Below are positions 16,329 to 25,908 of a stretch of 64,000 nucleotides of DNA, one piece after another. The stretch lies in contig JAFWOX010000009.1 in the NCBI GenBank assembly GCA_017545325.1, forward strand, positions 1-64,000, in the 5' to 3' direction. Positions within the stretch are counted from its first letter, which is position 1, and each line of letters opens with the position of its first letter. The notes beneath the pieces are model-generated. The model worked only from the letters and a program-made list of their open reading frames with translations, did not search any database and was not told the DNA's origin. The stretch is from Oscillospiraceae bacterium (lineage in GTDB: Bacteria > Bacillota_A > Clostridia > Oscillospirales > Oscillospiraceae). The translations under genes and the position numbers were made by a program.

Positions 16329-19300
16329 ATGGAAACAAAGCAGACCGTACCCTTTAAGGAGATGTTCCCCTGCTGCTTCGGGACGAACGCCGTCCTCCAG
16401 GCGGGGTTGGAAACGGCCCTGGTTCGCTCCGCGGACCTGGATCGGGAGACCGCCTCCATGCATCTGGAGGTGGAGTTCCGGGAGGCGCCCGCTCCCGTGG
16501 TGCTGAGCACCGCGGAGGAACGCATCGCGGAGCAGTACCATCTGGCCCGGGTGGATATCCGTCCCCTGCTGGCCGCGGCGCCGGAGGCGAAGAAAAAGGG
16601 AGAAAAGGGCGGACCCAGGCCCGGCAAGGTGATCTATGGAAAAAAGGTCACGGGCCATCCCGTGCCCATCAGCGAGCTGACCCCTGAATCCGGCCGGGTG
16701 ACGGTGGAGGGGGAGGTTTTCGGCCGGGAGGTGAAGGAGGTCCGGGGCGGCAGTCACGTCTTCTCCTTCAATGTTACGGACCATACCGGCAGCCTCCATG
16801 TCACCCGTTTCCTGAAGGCCGAGGAGGGCAAGGATCTGGAGGCTGTGCAGGATGGGATGTACCTGCTCCTCTCCGGCACGGTGAGCTATGACCGCTGGCA
16901 TGGGGATATCGCCATGGAGCCCCGGAACCTCCAGCTCATGGAAAAGCCCCGGCGGGAGGACAAGGCCTCCGTCGGCAAGCGGGTGGAGCTGCATATGCAC
17001 AGCCGCTATTCCCAGCTGGACGCCCTGACGGACGTCGCCCAACTGGTATCCACCGCCGCCCGCTGGGGCCATCCCGCCGTGGCCCTTACGGACCACGGGG
17101 TGCTTCAGGGCTTCCCCGAGCTTTGCAATGCGGGGAAGAAATACGGCATCAAGGTCATCTACGGGGTGGAGGGCTACTTTGTCAACGATGTGGACGACCG
17201 TGTGGCGGTCACCGGCCCCGGGGACGCGGATTTTCATGACCCCTATGTGGCCTTCGACCTGGAAACCACCGGTCTCCGGGCGGATCGGGATCGGATCACG
17301 GAGATCGGCGCCGTGCTCATGCAGGACGGGAAGGAGCTGGACCGGTTCCAGACCTTTGCGGATCCGGGAATGCCCATTCCGGCGGAGGTGACCCGGCTCA
17401 CGGGCATCCGGGATGAGGATGTGGCCGGCGCGCCCTCGGAGGAGGCGGCGGTGCGGGCCTTTCTGGATTTCGCGGGCAGCCATGTCCTCTGCGCCCACAA
17501 TGCGGATTTCGACCTGGGCTTCCTGGCGGAGGCCTGCAGGCGGTATGCCATTCCCTTTGATCCCACGGGGGTGGATACCCTGATCCTCTCCCAGAGCCTT
17601 CTGCCCATCAAAAAGCACAGTCTGGATTCCGCCGCGGGCTACCTGGGCCTGCCGGAATTCCGGCACCACCGGGCTTCGGACGATGCCGCCACCTGCGGTC
17701 TGCTGCTGAAGGCCTTTTATGACCGGCTCCGGGCCAAAGGCGCGGAAAGGCTCAGCGACCTGGGTCCCATCATCTCCGCCCTGCGGAAGGACTACGACGG
17801 CCGGCGGCAGCCCAAGCATATTCTCCTCCTGGTGAAGGAGCAGCGGGGCATCCGCAACCTGTACGAGCTGGTCTCCCGCGCCCACCTGGAGCATTTCAAA
17901 AAATATCCCATCATCCCCAAAAGCCTGCTTATGTCTCTGCGGGAAGGGCTGCTCATCGGCGCCGCCTGCGAGAGCGGGGAGTTTTTCAAGGCCGTCACCG
18001 CCCGGCGGAGCGATCGGGAGCTCAGACGTATCGGCTCCTTTTACGATTTTCTGGAGATCCAGCCCCTGTGCAACAACGCCTTCCTCCTGCGCAACGGCAC
18101 CGCCGGGAGCGAGGAGGAGCTGCGGGAGTACAACCGCAAGGTACTGCGCATCGCCGATGAGCTGGGCAAGCCCGTCTGCGCCACGGGGGACGTGCATTTT
18201 CTGGAGCCCTCCGACGAGGTCTTCCGGCGCATCCTCCTGAGCAACAAGTATTCCGACTGCGACGAGCCCCTGCCCCTGTACTTCAAGACCACGGAGGAAA
18301 TGCTGGCGGAGTTCGCTTATCTGGGGGAGGACCGGGCCCGGGAAGTGGTGATCGACAATCCCGTGCGGATCGCGGAGAGCATCCAGGAGGTGGCTCCCCT
18401 GCCCACGGGCCTCTTCCCCCCGAAGATCGAGAATTCCGAGCAGCAGCTGAAGGATCTCTGCTACGAAAAGATGCACCGCCTCTATGGGGACGAGCCCCCC
18501 GCGCTGGTGAAGGAGCGGATGGAGACGGAGCTGAACAACATCTGTTCCCGGGGCTACGACGTGATCTATATGTCCGCCGTAAAGCTGGTGCAGAAGTCCA
18601 ACGCCGCGGGCTATCTGGTGGGCTCCCGGGGAAGCGTGGGCTCCTCCCTGGTGGCCTATATGTCCGGCATCACCGAGGTGAACGCCCTGCCCGCCCACTA
18701 CCGCTGCCCCAACTGCCGTCATGTGGACTTCGAAGCCGGGGAGGGCTACGCCTGCGGCGTGGACCTGCCGGACGCCCTGTGCCCCGTGTGCGGCTCCCCC
18801 TACGTGAAGGACGGCTACCAGATCCCCTTTGAGACCTTCCTGGGCTTCGGGGGCGACAAGGTGCCGGATATCGACCTGAACTTCTCCGGGGAATACCAGG
18901 CCCAAGCCCACCGGGATACCATCGAGCTCTTCGGCGCGGATCACGTGTTCCGGGCGGGCACCGTGGGCACCATTGCGGAGAAGACCGCCTTCGGCTATGT
19001 GAAGAAGTACATGGAGGAACGGGGGCGGCAGGTCTCCAAGGTGGAGGAAAACCGCCTGGCGGCGGGCCTCACCGGCGTCAAGCGCACCACAGGGCAGCAT
19101 CCCGGCGGTCTGGTGGTCATCCCCCAGGACAAGAGCATCTACGATTTCTGCCCGGTGCAGCATCCGGCGGACGATCCCAATACGGATATCATCACCACCC
19201 ATTTCGAGTACCATTCCATGGAGTCCAACCTGCTGAAGCTGGATATGCTGGGGCACGATGATCCCACCATGATCCACATGCTGGAGGCCCTGACGGGAGT

Positions 19301-20288
19301 GGACGTAAAATCCCTGCCCCTGGATGATCCCCAGACCATGCTGCTCTTCCGCTCCCCCTCCGCCCTGGGTCTGCCGGAGGACGATCCCATTATCGGCAGG
19401 ACCGGATCCATCGCCGTGCCGGAGTTCGGCACCAAGTTCACCCGGGAGATGCTGGTGGATACCCAGCCCGGCAAGATGAGCACTCTGGTGCGGCTTTCCG
19501 GCTTCTCCCACGGCACGGACGTCTGGCTGGGCAACGCCAAGGATATCATCCAGAGCGGCACCGCCACCGTGGACGAGGCCATCGGCTGCCGGGACGACAT
19601 CATGCTCACCCTCATCGGCTACGGACTTCCCGCCAAGCGGGCCTTCAAGATCATGGAGACCGTGCGGAAGGGCAAGGGCCTGGATGAAAGCATGGAGGCG
19701 GACATGAAGGGCGCCGGGGTGCCGGAGTGGTACATCGAATCCTGCAAAAAGATCAAGTATCTCTTCCCCAAGGCCCACGCCGTGGCCTACGTCATGATGG
19801 CCCTGCGCATCGCCTGGTTCAAGGTCCATATGCCCCTGGCCTTCTACTGCGCCTATTTCACCATCCGCTGCCCGGGCTTCGACCTGAAGATCGCCTCCGC
19901 CGGGGTGGAGACGGTGCGGCGGAAGCTGCAGGAGCTGGCCCGGAACATGAACGACCTGAAGCAGGCGGAAAAGGACCTGTATACCGGGCTGGAGGTCGTC
20001 TACGAGTTTTACCTCCGGGGCTTCTCCTTCGCTCCCGTGAGCCTGAAGAAGTCCGACGCCACCCGCTTCCGCATGGAGGGCGATCAGCTCATCCCCCCCT
20101 TCACCGCCATCGCCGGGCTGGGGGAGGCCGCCGCCCTGGATATTTACGAAAAACGGGGGAAGGACTATATTTCCATCGAGGATTTCGCCCTGGACTGCAC
20201 CAAGGTCTCCAAGACCCATATCGAGCAGCTCCGGCAGGCGGGGGCCTTCGGGGACATGCCCGAAACCGCGCAGATGAGCCTCTTTTGA
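16329..20288 (+). CDS. polC: DNA polymerase III subunit alpha, PolC type
   Basis: The replicative polymerase of low-GC-lineage Firmicutes, 1319 residues (about 100 shorter than the Bacillus enzyme, the deficit lying at the N-terminus). In order: OB-fold (about 120-215), PHP domain starting at VELHMHSRYS (His222), an inserted DEDDh 3'-5' exonuclease (FDLETTGL, Asp310/Glu312; CAHNADFDL; HRASDDA), then the polymerase with a CPNC...CPVC zinc module (from Cys793) and catalytic PDIDLNFS (Asp847, Asp849). Start ATG at 16329 after GAAAGG. It lies 37 bases after the CobW-like pair and is probably co-transcribed with it. Confidence 0.97.
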   Translation: METKQTVPFKEMFPCCFGTNAVLQAGLETALVRSADLDRETASMHLEVEFREAPAPVVLSTAEERIAEQYHLARVDIRPLLAAAPEAKKKGEKGGPRPGKVIYGKKVTGHPVPISELTPESGRVTVEGEVFGREVKEVRGGSHVFSFNVTDHTGSLHVTRFLKAEEGKDLEAVQDGMYLLLSGTVSYDRWHGDIAMEPRNLQLMEKPRREDKASVGKRVELHMHSRYSQLDALTDVAQLVSTAARWGHPAVALTDHGVLQGFPELCNAGKKYGIKVIYGVEGYFVNDVDDRVAVTGPGDADFHDPYVAFDLETTGLRADRDRITEIGAVLMQDGKELDRFQTFADPGMPIPAEVTRLTGIRDEDVAGAPSEEAAVRAFLDFAGSHVLCAHNADFDLGFLAEACRRYAIPFDPTGVDTLILSQSLLPIKKHSLDSAAGYLGLPEFRHHRASDDAATCGLLLKAFYDRLRAKGAERLSDLGPIISALRKDYDGRRQPKHILLLVKEQRGIRNLYELVSRAHLEHFKKYPIIPKSLLMSLREGLLIGAACESGEFFKAVTARRSDRELRRIGSFYDFLEIQPLCNNAFLLRNGTAGSEEELREYNRKVLRIADELGKPVCATGDVHFLEPSDEVFRRILLSNKYSDCDEPLPLYFKTTEEMLAEFAYLGEDRAREVVIDNPVRIAESIQEVAPLPTGLFPPKIENSEQQLKDLCYEKMHRLYGDEPPALVKERMETELNNICSRGYDVIYMSAVKLVQKSNAAGYLVGSRGSVGSSLVAYMSGITEVNALPAHYRCPNCRHVDFEAGEGYACGVDLPDALCPVCGSPYVKDGYQIPFETFLGFGGDKVPDIDLNFSGEYQAQAHRDTIELFGADHVFRAGTVGTIAEKTAFGYVKKYMEERGRQVSKVEENRLAAGLTGVKRTTGQHPGGLVVIPQDKSIYDFCPVQHPADDPNTDIITTHFEYHSMESNLLKLDMLGHDDPTMIHMLEALTGVDVKSLPLDDPQTMLLFRSPSALGLPEDDPIIGRTGSIAVPEFGTKFTREMLVDTQPGKMSTLVRLSGFSHGTDVWLGNAKDIIQSGTATVDEAIGCRDDIMLTLIGYGLPAKRAFKIMETVRKGKGLDESMEADMKGAGVPEWYIESCKKIKYLFPKAHAVAYVMMALRIAWFKVHMPLAFYCAYFTIRCPGFDLKIASAGVETVRRKLQELARNMNDLKQAEKDLYTGLEVVYEFYLRGFSFAPVSLKKSDATRFRMEGDQLIPPFTAIAGLGEAAALDIYEKRGKDYISIEDFALDCTKVSKTHIEQLRQAGAFGDMPETAQMSLF

Positions 20289-20336
20289 TTCCGGGCGCAG
20301 CCGCTCAGCGGGTTTAAAAGCAAAGGAAACTGGCAA

Positions 20337-20378
20337 GGATAGAAGCATCCCTGCCAGTTTTTTCTTTTCGAGGTGTTC
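20337..20378 (+). terminator. intrinsic terminator after polC
   Basis: AAACTGGCAAGGAT (20337-20350) pairs with ATCCCTGCCAGTTT (20357-20370) with one mismatch, followed by TTTCTTTT. It isolates polC from spoIIR, whose start is at 20381. Confidence 0.85.
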
Positions 20379-20380
20379 CC

Positions 20381-20974
20381 ATGAAACGCTTTGCCCCGCT
20401 GGTTTTCTGCCTGGCCCTGTTCCTCTCCCTGTGGGATTCCGCTCTTCGGGAAACGGAAGCTGCCGAAATCTCCGCCAAGGTCCTGCGCCTCCATGTCCGG
20501 GCCTCCGACGATACCCCCGCCGCCCAGGGACGGAAGCTCCTGGTGCGGGACGTGCTGGGGGAAACCCTGGCTCCCCTTCTCTCCGGCGCGGAGGACCGGG
20601 ATGAGGCGGCCTGCCGGGCGGAGGCCGCCCTTCCGGAGCTGGGTAGGGCGGCGGAGGAGGCCCTGGCCTTCCTGGGGGATCCGGAGCCGGTGCGTCTTCG
20701 CCTCCGTCGGGAGGAATTCCCGGAACGGAGCTATCCCGGGGTGACTCTGCCGGCGGGCGAGTATCTTGCCCTCCGGGCGGACCTGGGCTCTGGCCGGGGA
20801 GCAAACTGGTGGTGCGTGGTCTGGCCTCCCCTGTGCCTGGCCGCCTCGGAGGAGGAAGAGGAGGAGGCCCTGGACGTCTTCTCCCCCGGGGAACGGAAGC
20901 TCATCGCTTCCCCGGGGCTCCGCTTCCGGTCCCGGCTCCTGGATTTCCTTCGCCGGATTTTCCCTCAGAGATAG
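20381..20974 (+). CDS. spoIIR: stage II sporulation protein R
   Basis: A 197-residue SpoIIR homologue, the forespore-made, secreted signal that triggers SpoIIGA processing of pro-sigma-E in the mother cell. An N-terminal hydrophobic signal segment is followed by the conserved LRLHVRASDDTPAAQ block and the C-terminal PAGEYLALRADLG and GANWWCVVWPPLCL motifs. Start ATG at 20381 with GAGGTG upstream. It stands alone after the polC terminator. Its last ten bases overlap the convergent alpha-glucuronidase gene. Its presence indicates a spore-forming lineage. Confidence 0.93.
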   Translation: MKRFAPLVFCLALFLSLWDSALRETEAAEISAKVLRLHVRASDDTPAAQGRKLLVRDVLGETLAPLLSGAEDRDEAACRAEAALPELGRAAEEALAFLGDPEPVRLRLRREEFPERSYPGVTLPAGEYLALRADLGSGRGANWWCVVWPPLCLAASEEEEEEALDVFSPGERKLIASPGLRFRSRLLDFLRRIFPQR

Positions 20975-22860
20975 ATCGGTCTGCCCCGCTCATCCGGGAT
21001 GAGGGTGAGGCGGTACAGCCAGGAATTGATCACATCCCGCCATTCCCGGGCGGAGCGGACCTGCTCGGCGAACCGCTCCCGCACCCGGAGGAAGACGTTC
21101 GCCGGGATCAGGCCCTCCAGGCCGTCCCAGGCCTCCGCCATGGCCTCGGCGGCGGCGCAGCCGTCGAAATGATCGTCATAGATCCGCTGGAGAAGGGTCC
21201 TGCCGTCCTTCATCCGGTAGTCATAGGAAAGGCGGTGGAAGAACAGCAGCAGCTCCTCCGGACAGGAGTCGATCCCTGCGTACATCCGGCCCTGCTCCGG
21301 GCCGTACTGCTCCGTAAACCCCGTCCCCTCCGGCCCCCGCTCCACCCCGATCTCCCGGCAGGTGGCCTTGTGATAGGTGCCCCAGCGGTCATACTCGTAG
21401 CCCTCCGGGCTCGGCCCGTAATGGGTGCCCGGCACGCACATCCAGCCGATACCCAAGGGAACGGTATAGCGCTCATAGACCTCCCTGGACCGCAGGAGGA
21501 TATCCATCACTGTCCCCGTCACCCGGGGTTCGTCGCCCAGGGTGAGCCGTGACCACTCCCGGGCCAGGGTCTCCAAGTCCGACTCCGGGTCCCAGGCCAG
21601 GCGGCCGAAGGCATAGAGGTTGGCGGCGGCAAGATCGTGGCCGGTCCAGTTGAAATCCCCGCCGGTATTGCTCACGGCGCAGACCGCGGAGAGCGTATCC
21701 TTCACCTTCCCCGTTGGGCCGCGGAAATCCAGCACATCCTTCATCAGGGGAGCCAGCCAGCATACATGCTTCTGCTGTCCGGTGTACTCCTGGGCCAGCT
21801 GGAACTCCGCCATGCATTTCGTTTTCTCCAGCCTGACCAGCAGCGGAGAGACCGGCTCCCGGATCTGGAAATCCACCGGGCCGTTCTTGATCTGGAGATA
21901 CACGTTTTCCGCAAACTGCCCGTCCAGGGGGGCAAAGGTATCGTACTGGGCCCTGGCCCGGTCCGTTTTTCCATCCCGCCAATCCTGGGTACAGTCATAG
22001 ACGAAGCAGCGCCAGAGGATGCTGCCCCCGTGGGGCTTCACCGCCTCCGCAAGCATATTCGCTCCCTCTGCCTGGGTGCGGCCGTAGGTGTGGGGACCGG
22101 CCCGGCCCTCGGAGTCCGCCTTCACCAGGAAGCCCGCCAGCTCCGGCACCGCCCGGAAAAGGCGGCTGCAGGTCTCCTGCCACCACCGGCGAACCTCCCC
22201 GTTCAGCGGGTCCGCCGTGGGAAGTCCCCCCTGCTCCAGGGGGGCGGAAAAGCTGACGCTGAGCCAGAGGGAAACGCCGTATTCCCCCAGGGTCTCCCCG
22301 ATCTGCCGCAGCTCCCGGTCATACTTTCCCGTGAGCAGCTCCAGGGCCTCCCCCTTCACGTTCACATTGTTGATGCAGCAGCCGTTCAGCCCCACCGAGG
22401 CCAGAATCCGGGCATAATCCCGGGTGCGGCCATCGCACACGGGCCGGCCGTCACGAAAGAAGAAGGAGGGACCGGAATAGCCCCGCTCGATGCTGCCGTC
22501 CGCGTTGTCCCAATGGTCCAGCATGCGGATGGGGTAGGCGGGGGCGTAGGCCCCGGAGGGGAGCTCCTCCCCCAGGGTCAGCTTCCGCAGCAGGGAAAAA
22601 GCGCCGTACAGCAGCCCTTTGCCCGTTCCGGCCAGGATCAGGTCCTCCCCCTCCCGGACGCAGCGATACCCCTCTCCTTCTCCGGCCTCTTCCCGCAGGC
22701 GCAGCGCGGGACCGGTATCCCGGTGCGGGGCCAGGGCCTGCTCCAGCTCCCGAAGGGCCGCACGCCCCTGGGGGGTACATACTTCTCCGGCCAACCGTCC
22801 CGCCCAGGAAGGCAGCTCTCCCGCCGGTTTCCGCTCCAGCCAAAGCATAGAATAGTCCAT
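20965..22860 (-). CDS. alpha-glucuronidase, GH67
   Basis: A 631-residue GH67 enzyme. It removes 4-O-methyl-glucuronic acid from the end of aldouronic acids made from glucuronoxylan. Recognisable blocks include PIRMLDHWDNADGSIERGYSG, NGCCINNVN, ADSEGRAGPHTYGRTQAEGANML, QIKNGPVDFQIREPVSPL and WTGHDLAAANLYAFGRLAW. No signal peptide, so it acts on imported oligosaccharides. ATG at 22860 with GGAG eight bases upstream is chosen; an in-frame TTG seven codons upstream is less likely. No other xylan-utilisation gene is nearby. Confidence 0.93.
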   Translation of the reverse strand: MDYSMLWLERKPAGELPSWAGRLAGEVCTPQGRAALRELEQALAPHRDTGPALRLREEAGEGEGYRCVREGEDLILAGTGKGLLYGAFSLLRKLTLGEELPSGAYAPAYPIRMLDHWDNADGSIERGYSGPSFFFRDGRPVCDGRTRDYARILASVGLNGCCINNVNVKGEALELLTGKYDRELRQIGETLGEYGVSLWLSVSFSAPLEQGGLPTADPLNGEVRRWWQETCSRLFRAVPELAGFLVKADSEGRAGPHTYGRTQAEGANMLAEAVKPHGGSILWRCFVYDCTQDWRDGKTDRARAQYDTFAPLDGQFAENVYLQIKNGPVDFQIREPVSPLLVRLEKTKCMAEFQLAQEYTGQQKHVCWLAPLMKDVLDFRGPTGKVKDTLSAVCAVSNTGGDFNWTGHDLAAANLYAFGRLAWDPESDLETLAREWSRLTLGDEPRVTGTVMDILLRSREVYERYTVPLGIGWMCVPGTHYGPSPEGYEYDRWGTYHKATCREIGVERGPEGTGFTEQYGPEQGRMYAGIDSCPEELLLFFHRLSYDYRMKDGRTLLQRIYDDHFDGCAAAEAMAEAWDGLEGLIPANVFLRVRERFAEQVRSAREWRDVINSWLYRLTLIPDERGRPIYL

Positions 22861-22879
22861 GATTTCCGCTCCATTTCTC

Positions 22880-22909
22880 AAAAAGGACAGCCGTTTGGCT
22901 GTCCTTTTT
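22880..22909. terminator. bidirectional terminator between pncB and GH67 gene
   Basis: A perfect 13-bp stem (22880-22892 with 22897-22909) with loop GTTT. Both arms end in five A/T pairs, so a U-run follows the stem on either strand. It ends the prfB-DUF1846-pncB unit. Confidence 0.9.
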
Positions 22910-22925
22910 CTGTCTCTGAGGGGGG

Positions 22926-24371
22926 TTATTCGTCCTTGAAGGAGTTCAGCAGCTCCCGCTTCACCAGCCAGAGCTTCTCCGAAAGATCCACATAGTAGTT
23001 ATGGGGGTTCTGGAACCGCTTCACTTCGTCCCAGAGCAGGTCGATCTGGGCGGCGCAGTAGCTGCGGATCTCCGTCAGACCGGGCTTCTGGTAGACCAGC
23101 TTGCCCTCCTTGAAGATGGGCTTCAGCAGCTCCTTGGCGACGAAATTCGTCAGCTTCTTGGTCTTCCACACCGCCAGAGGGTCGAAGATGGTCAGGGGCT
23201 GGGTATCGTCGATCTCCTCGTCCCAGACGCAGATCTGGTCCGCCAGGGCCTTTCCCGTATCCCGGTCGAAGAGGCGATAGACCTTCTTGAAATGGGGATT
23301 TGTGATCTTGGCGGTGTTCTCGCTGATCTTGATCTTGGGGATGATGGTCCCGTCCTGCTCCTCCACCGCAGCCAGCTTGTATACCCCGCCGAAGACGGGG
23401 GCGCTGCTGGCGGTGATCATCCGCTCCCCGACGCCGAAGGAATCGATGCAGGCCCCCTGCATCAGCAGGTCGGAGATGAGCCGCTCATCCAGGGCGTTGG
23501 AGGCGGAGATGCGGCAGTTTTCCAGCCCCGCCTCATCCAGCATCTTCCGGGCCTGCTTGGAGAGGTAGGAGATGTCCCCGGAATCCAGACGGATGGCAAA
23601 ATTGGTGATCCCCTTGGGCACCAGCTCTTCCTTGAACGCCCGGATGGCGTTGGGGACGCCGCTCTTCAGGGTATTGTAGGTGTCCACCAGCAGCACCGCG
23701 TTATTGGGATAGATCCGGCAGTAGGCCTTGAAGGCCTCCAGCTCGCTGGGGAACATCTGCACCCAGGAGTGGGCCATGGTTCCCCCGGCGGGGACGCCGT
23801 AGAGCTGGTCGGAGATGGTGCAGGCGGTGCCCACGCACCCGCCGATGTAGGAGGCCCGGGCGCCCAGCATGGCCCCGTCTCCCCCCTGGGCCCGGCGGGA
23901 GCCGAACTCCATCACGGGCCTGCCCTGGGCGGCGCGCACCACCCGGCTTGCCTTGGTGGCGATGAGGGACTGATGATTCAGCTGGAGAAGCAGGAAGGTC
24001 TCCATGAGCTGCGCCTCCACCGCGGGGGCCCGGACGGTGAGGATGGGCTCATAGGGGAAGATGGGGGTGCCCTCGGGCACGGCCCAGATATCCCCGGTGA
24101 ACCGGAAGTACCTCAGCCACCGGAGGAACTGCTCATCAAAGATCCCCTTGCTCCGGAGATACTCGATGTCCTTCCGGTCGAAATGCAGATTCTGCACATA
24201 GTCGATGATCTGCTCCAGACCGGCGGCGATGGCAAAGCCGCCTCCATCGGGCACCTGGCGGAAAAACACATCGAAATAACAGACCTGCTGATGCATCCCG
24301 CTGGCGAAATAGCCGTTGCCCATGGTCAGCTCATAGAAGTCGCAAAGCATGGTGTAGTTCAGGTTGTCCAT
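22926..24371 (-). CDS. pncB: nicotinate phosphoribosyltransferase
   Basis: A 481-residue NAPRTase. It makes nicotinate mononucleotide from nicotinate and PRPP in the NAD salvage pathway. Characteristic parts are the N-terminal MLCDFYELTMGNGYF, the central AMLGARASYIGGCVGTA and MAHSWVQMF segments, and the PRPP-binding IRLDSGD region. Start ATG at 24371 with AAAGGAA upstream. Last gene of the prfB-DUF1846-pncB unit, 17 bases after the DUF1846 stop. Confidence 0.95.
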   Translation of the reverse strand: MDNLNYTMLCDFYELTMGNGYFASGMHQQVCYFDVFFRQVPDGGGFAIAAGLEQIIDYVQNLHFDRKDIEYLRSKGIFDEQFLRWLRYFRFTGDIWAVPEGTPIFPYEPILTVRAPAVEAQLMETFLLLQLNHQSLIATKASRVVRAAQGRPVMEFGSRRAQGGDGAMLGARASYIGGCVGTACTISDQLYGVPAGGTMAHSWVQMFPSELEAFKAYCRIYPNNAVLLVDTYNTLKSGVPNAIRAFKEELVPKGITNFAIRLDSGDISYLSKQARKMLDEAGLENCRISASNALDERLISDLLMQGACIDSFGVGERMITASSAPVFGGVYKLAAVEEQDGTIIPKIKISENTAKITNPHFKKVYRLFDRDTGKALADQICVWDEEIDDTQPLTIFDPLAVWKTKKLTNFVAKELLKPIFKEGKLVYQKPGLTEIRSYCAAQIDLLWDEVKRFQNPHNYYVDLSEKLWLVKRELLNSFKDE

Positions 24372-24388
24372 GATCGTATATTCCTTTC

Positions 24389-25879
24389 CTAGCCTCTGTG
24401 GTAGAGCTTTTTGGACTGATAGACCGGGTCGCAGGTGAGATTTGCTCCCAGCTTCTTGAAGGTGGAGGCGTCCACCTGGGAGAGAATGACGGTGGAGTGG
24501 ACCTCCGTATGCTTCAGGTTGGGGAGCTGGGCCATGGCCTGGGCGGCGTAGTCATCCGTATTGGAGCATACGGAGAGGGCGATGAGCACCTCGTCCGTAT
24601 GGAGCCGGGGATTGCCGCCCCCCAGGAGCTCCACCTTCAGGGTCTGGATGGGGGCGATCACATCCGGAGAGATCAGGTGTACCTCGTCCGGGATGCCCGC
24701 CAGGGTCTTCAGGGCGTTCAGCAGCAGGGCGCTGGAGGCGCCCAGGAGCCTGGAGGTCTTGCCTGTGATCACCCGGCCGTCGCACAGCTCCATGGCTGCG
24801 GCGGGCTCGCCGGTCGTCTGGGCCTTCTCCCTGGCCGCCATGGCCACCTTCCGGTTCTCCGGCGTCAGCCCCGCCTGCTTCATGATGCTCTCGTTCTTCT
24901 GCACCATGGTCTTGTCGGCGTTGCCCTTTCGGTAGGCGCAGGCGGCGTCGAACCACCGGCGGATGATCTCCTTGTTGGCGGCATGGATCACCGCGTCATT
25001 GTCGATGATGCAGTTTCCCGCCATGTTCACCCCCATATCCGTGGGGGATTTGTAGGGGCAGTAGCCGTAGATGCTCTCAAAGATGGCCCGCAGCAGCGGA
25101 TAGATCTCCACATCCCGGTTGTAGTTCACCGTGGTCTCCCCATAGGCCTCCAGGTGGAAGGGGTCGATCATATTCACGTCGTTCAGGTCCGTGGTGGCCG
25201 CCTCGTAGGCCAGGTTCACGGGATGCTTCAGGGGCAGGTTCCAGACGGGGAAGGTCTCAAACTTGGCATATCCCGCGCTCACACCCCGCTGATGCTCATG
25301 GTAGAGCTGGCTCAGGCAGGTGGCCATCTTCCCGCTGCCGGGGCCGGGGGCGGTGACCACCACCAGCGGGCGGGTGGTCTCCACGAATTCGTTCCGGCCG
25401 AAGCCGGTCTCGCTCACGATCCCCTCCACGTCGAAGGGGTAGTTGGGGATGGTGTAGTGCCGGTAGACCCGCAGGCCCAGGCTCTCCAGATGCCGCTGAA
25501 AGGCCTCCGCCCCGGCATGCTGGTCGAAATGGGTGATGACCACGCTGCCCACGTACAGGCCGATGCCCCGGAAGGCGTCGATCAGCCGCAGCAGGTCCAG
25601 ATCGTAGGTGATGCCCAGATCTCCCCGGACCTTGTTCTTCTCAATGTCCCCCGCGTTGATGACCATGACGATCTCCGCCTGGTCCTTCATGGTGAGGAGC
25701 ATCTTCACCTTGCTGTCCGGCTCGAAGCCGGGGAGCACCCGGGCGGCGTGGTTGTCGTCGAAGAGCTTGCCCCCGAATTCCAGGTAGAGCTTGCCCCCGA
25801 ACTGGCCGATCCGCTCCCGGATATGGGCGGACTGGGTCTCCAGGTACATCGCATTGTCAAAGCCGATCTCGTATCTCAT
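24389..25879 (-). CDS. DUF1846 domain-containing protein
   Basis: A 496-residue member of the DUF1846 family, widespread in Firmicutes and without a proven reaction. Typical features are IGFDNAMYLETQSAHIRERI at the start, HYTIPNYPFDVEGIVSE, and a glycine-rich VVVTAPGPGSGKMATCLSQLYHE segment that looks like a phosphate-binding loop. ATG at 25879 is chosen because family members begin at this point; an in-frame GTG four codons upstream (25891) cannot be excluded since the Shine-Dalgarno spacing is awkward for both. It sits between prfB and pncB, 29 and 17 bases away. Confidence 0.88.
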   Translation of the reverse strand: MRYEIGFDNAMYLETQSAHIRERIGQFGGKLYLEFGGKLFDDNHAARVLPGFEPDSKVKMLLTMKDQAEIVMVINAGDIEKNKVRGDLGITYDLDLLRLIDAFRGIGLYVGSVVITHFDQHAGAEAFQRHLESLGLRVYRHYTIPNYPFDVEGIVSETGFGRNEFVETTRPLVVVTAPGPGSGKMATCLSQLYHEHQRGVSAGYAKFETFPVWNLPLKHPVNLAYEAATTDLNDVNMIDPFHLEAYGETTVNYNRDVEIYPLLRAIFESIYGYCPYKSPTDMGVNMAGNCIIDNDAVIHAANKEIIRRWFDAACAYRKGNADKTMVQKNESIMKQAGLTPENRKVAMAAREKAQTTGEPAAAMELCDGRVITGKTSRLLGASSALLLNALKTLAGIPDEVHLISPDVIAPIQTLKVELLGGGNPRLHTDEVLIALSVCSNTDDYAAQAMAQLPNLKHTEVHSTVILSQVDASTFKKLGANLTCDPVYQSKKLYHRG

Positions 25880-25908
25880 GGCTCCGAGCACATCCCTTCC
25901 CGCTGTTC

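Noticed and set aside
16323..20804. 1493-codon open frame antisense to polC
   Set aside because: Fully opposite a clear PolC gene; no recognisable domain, compositional shadow only.
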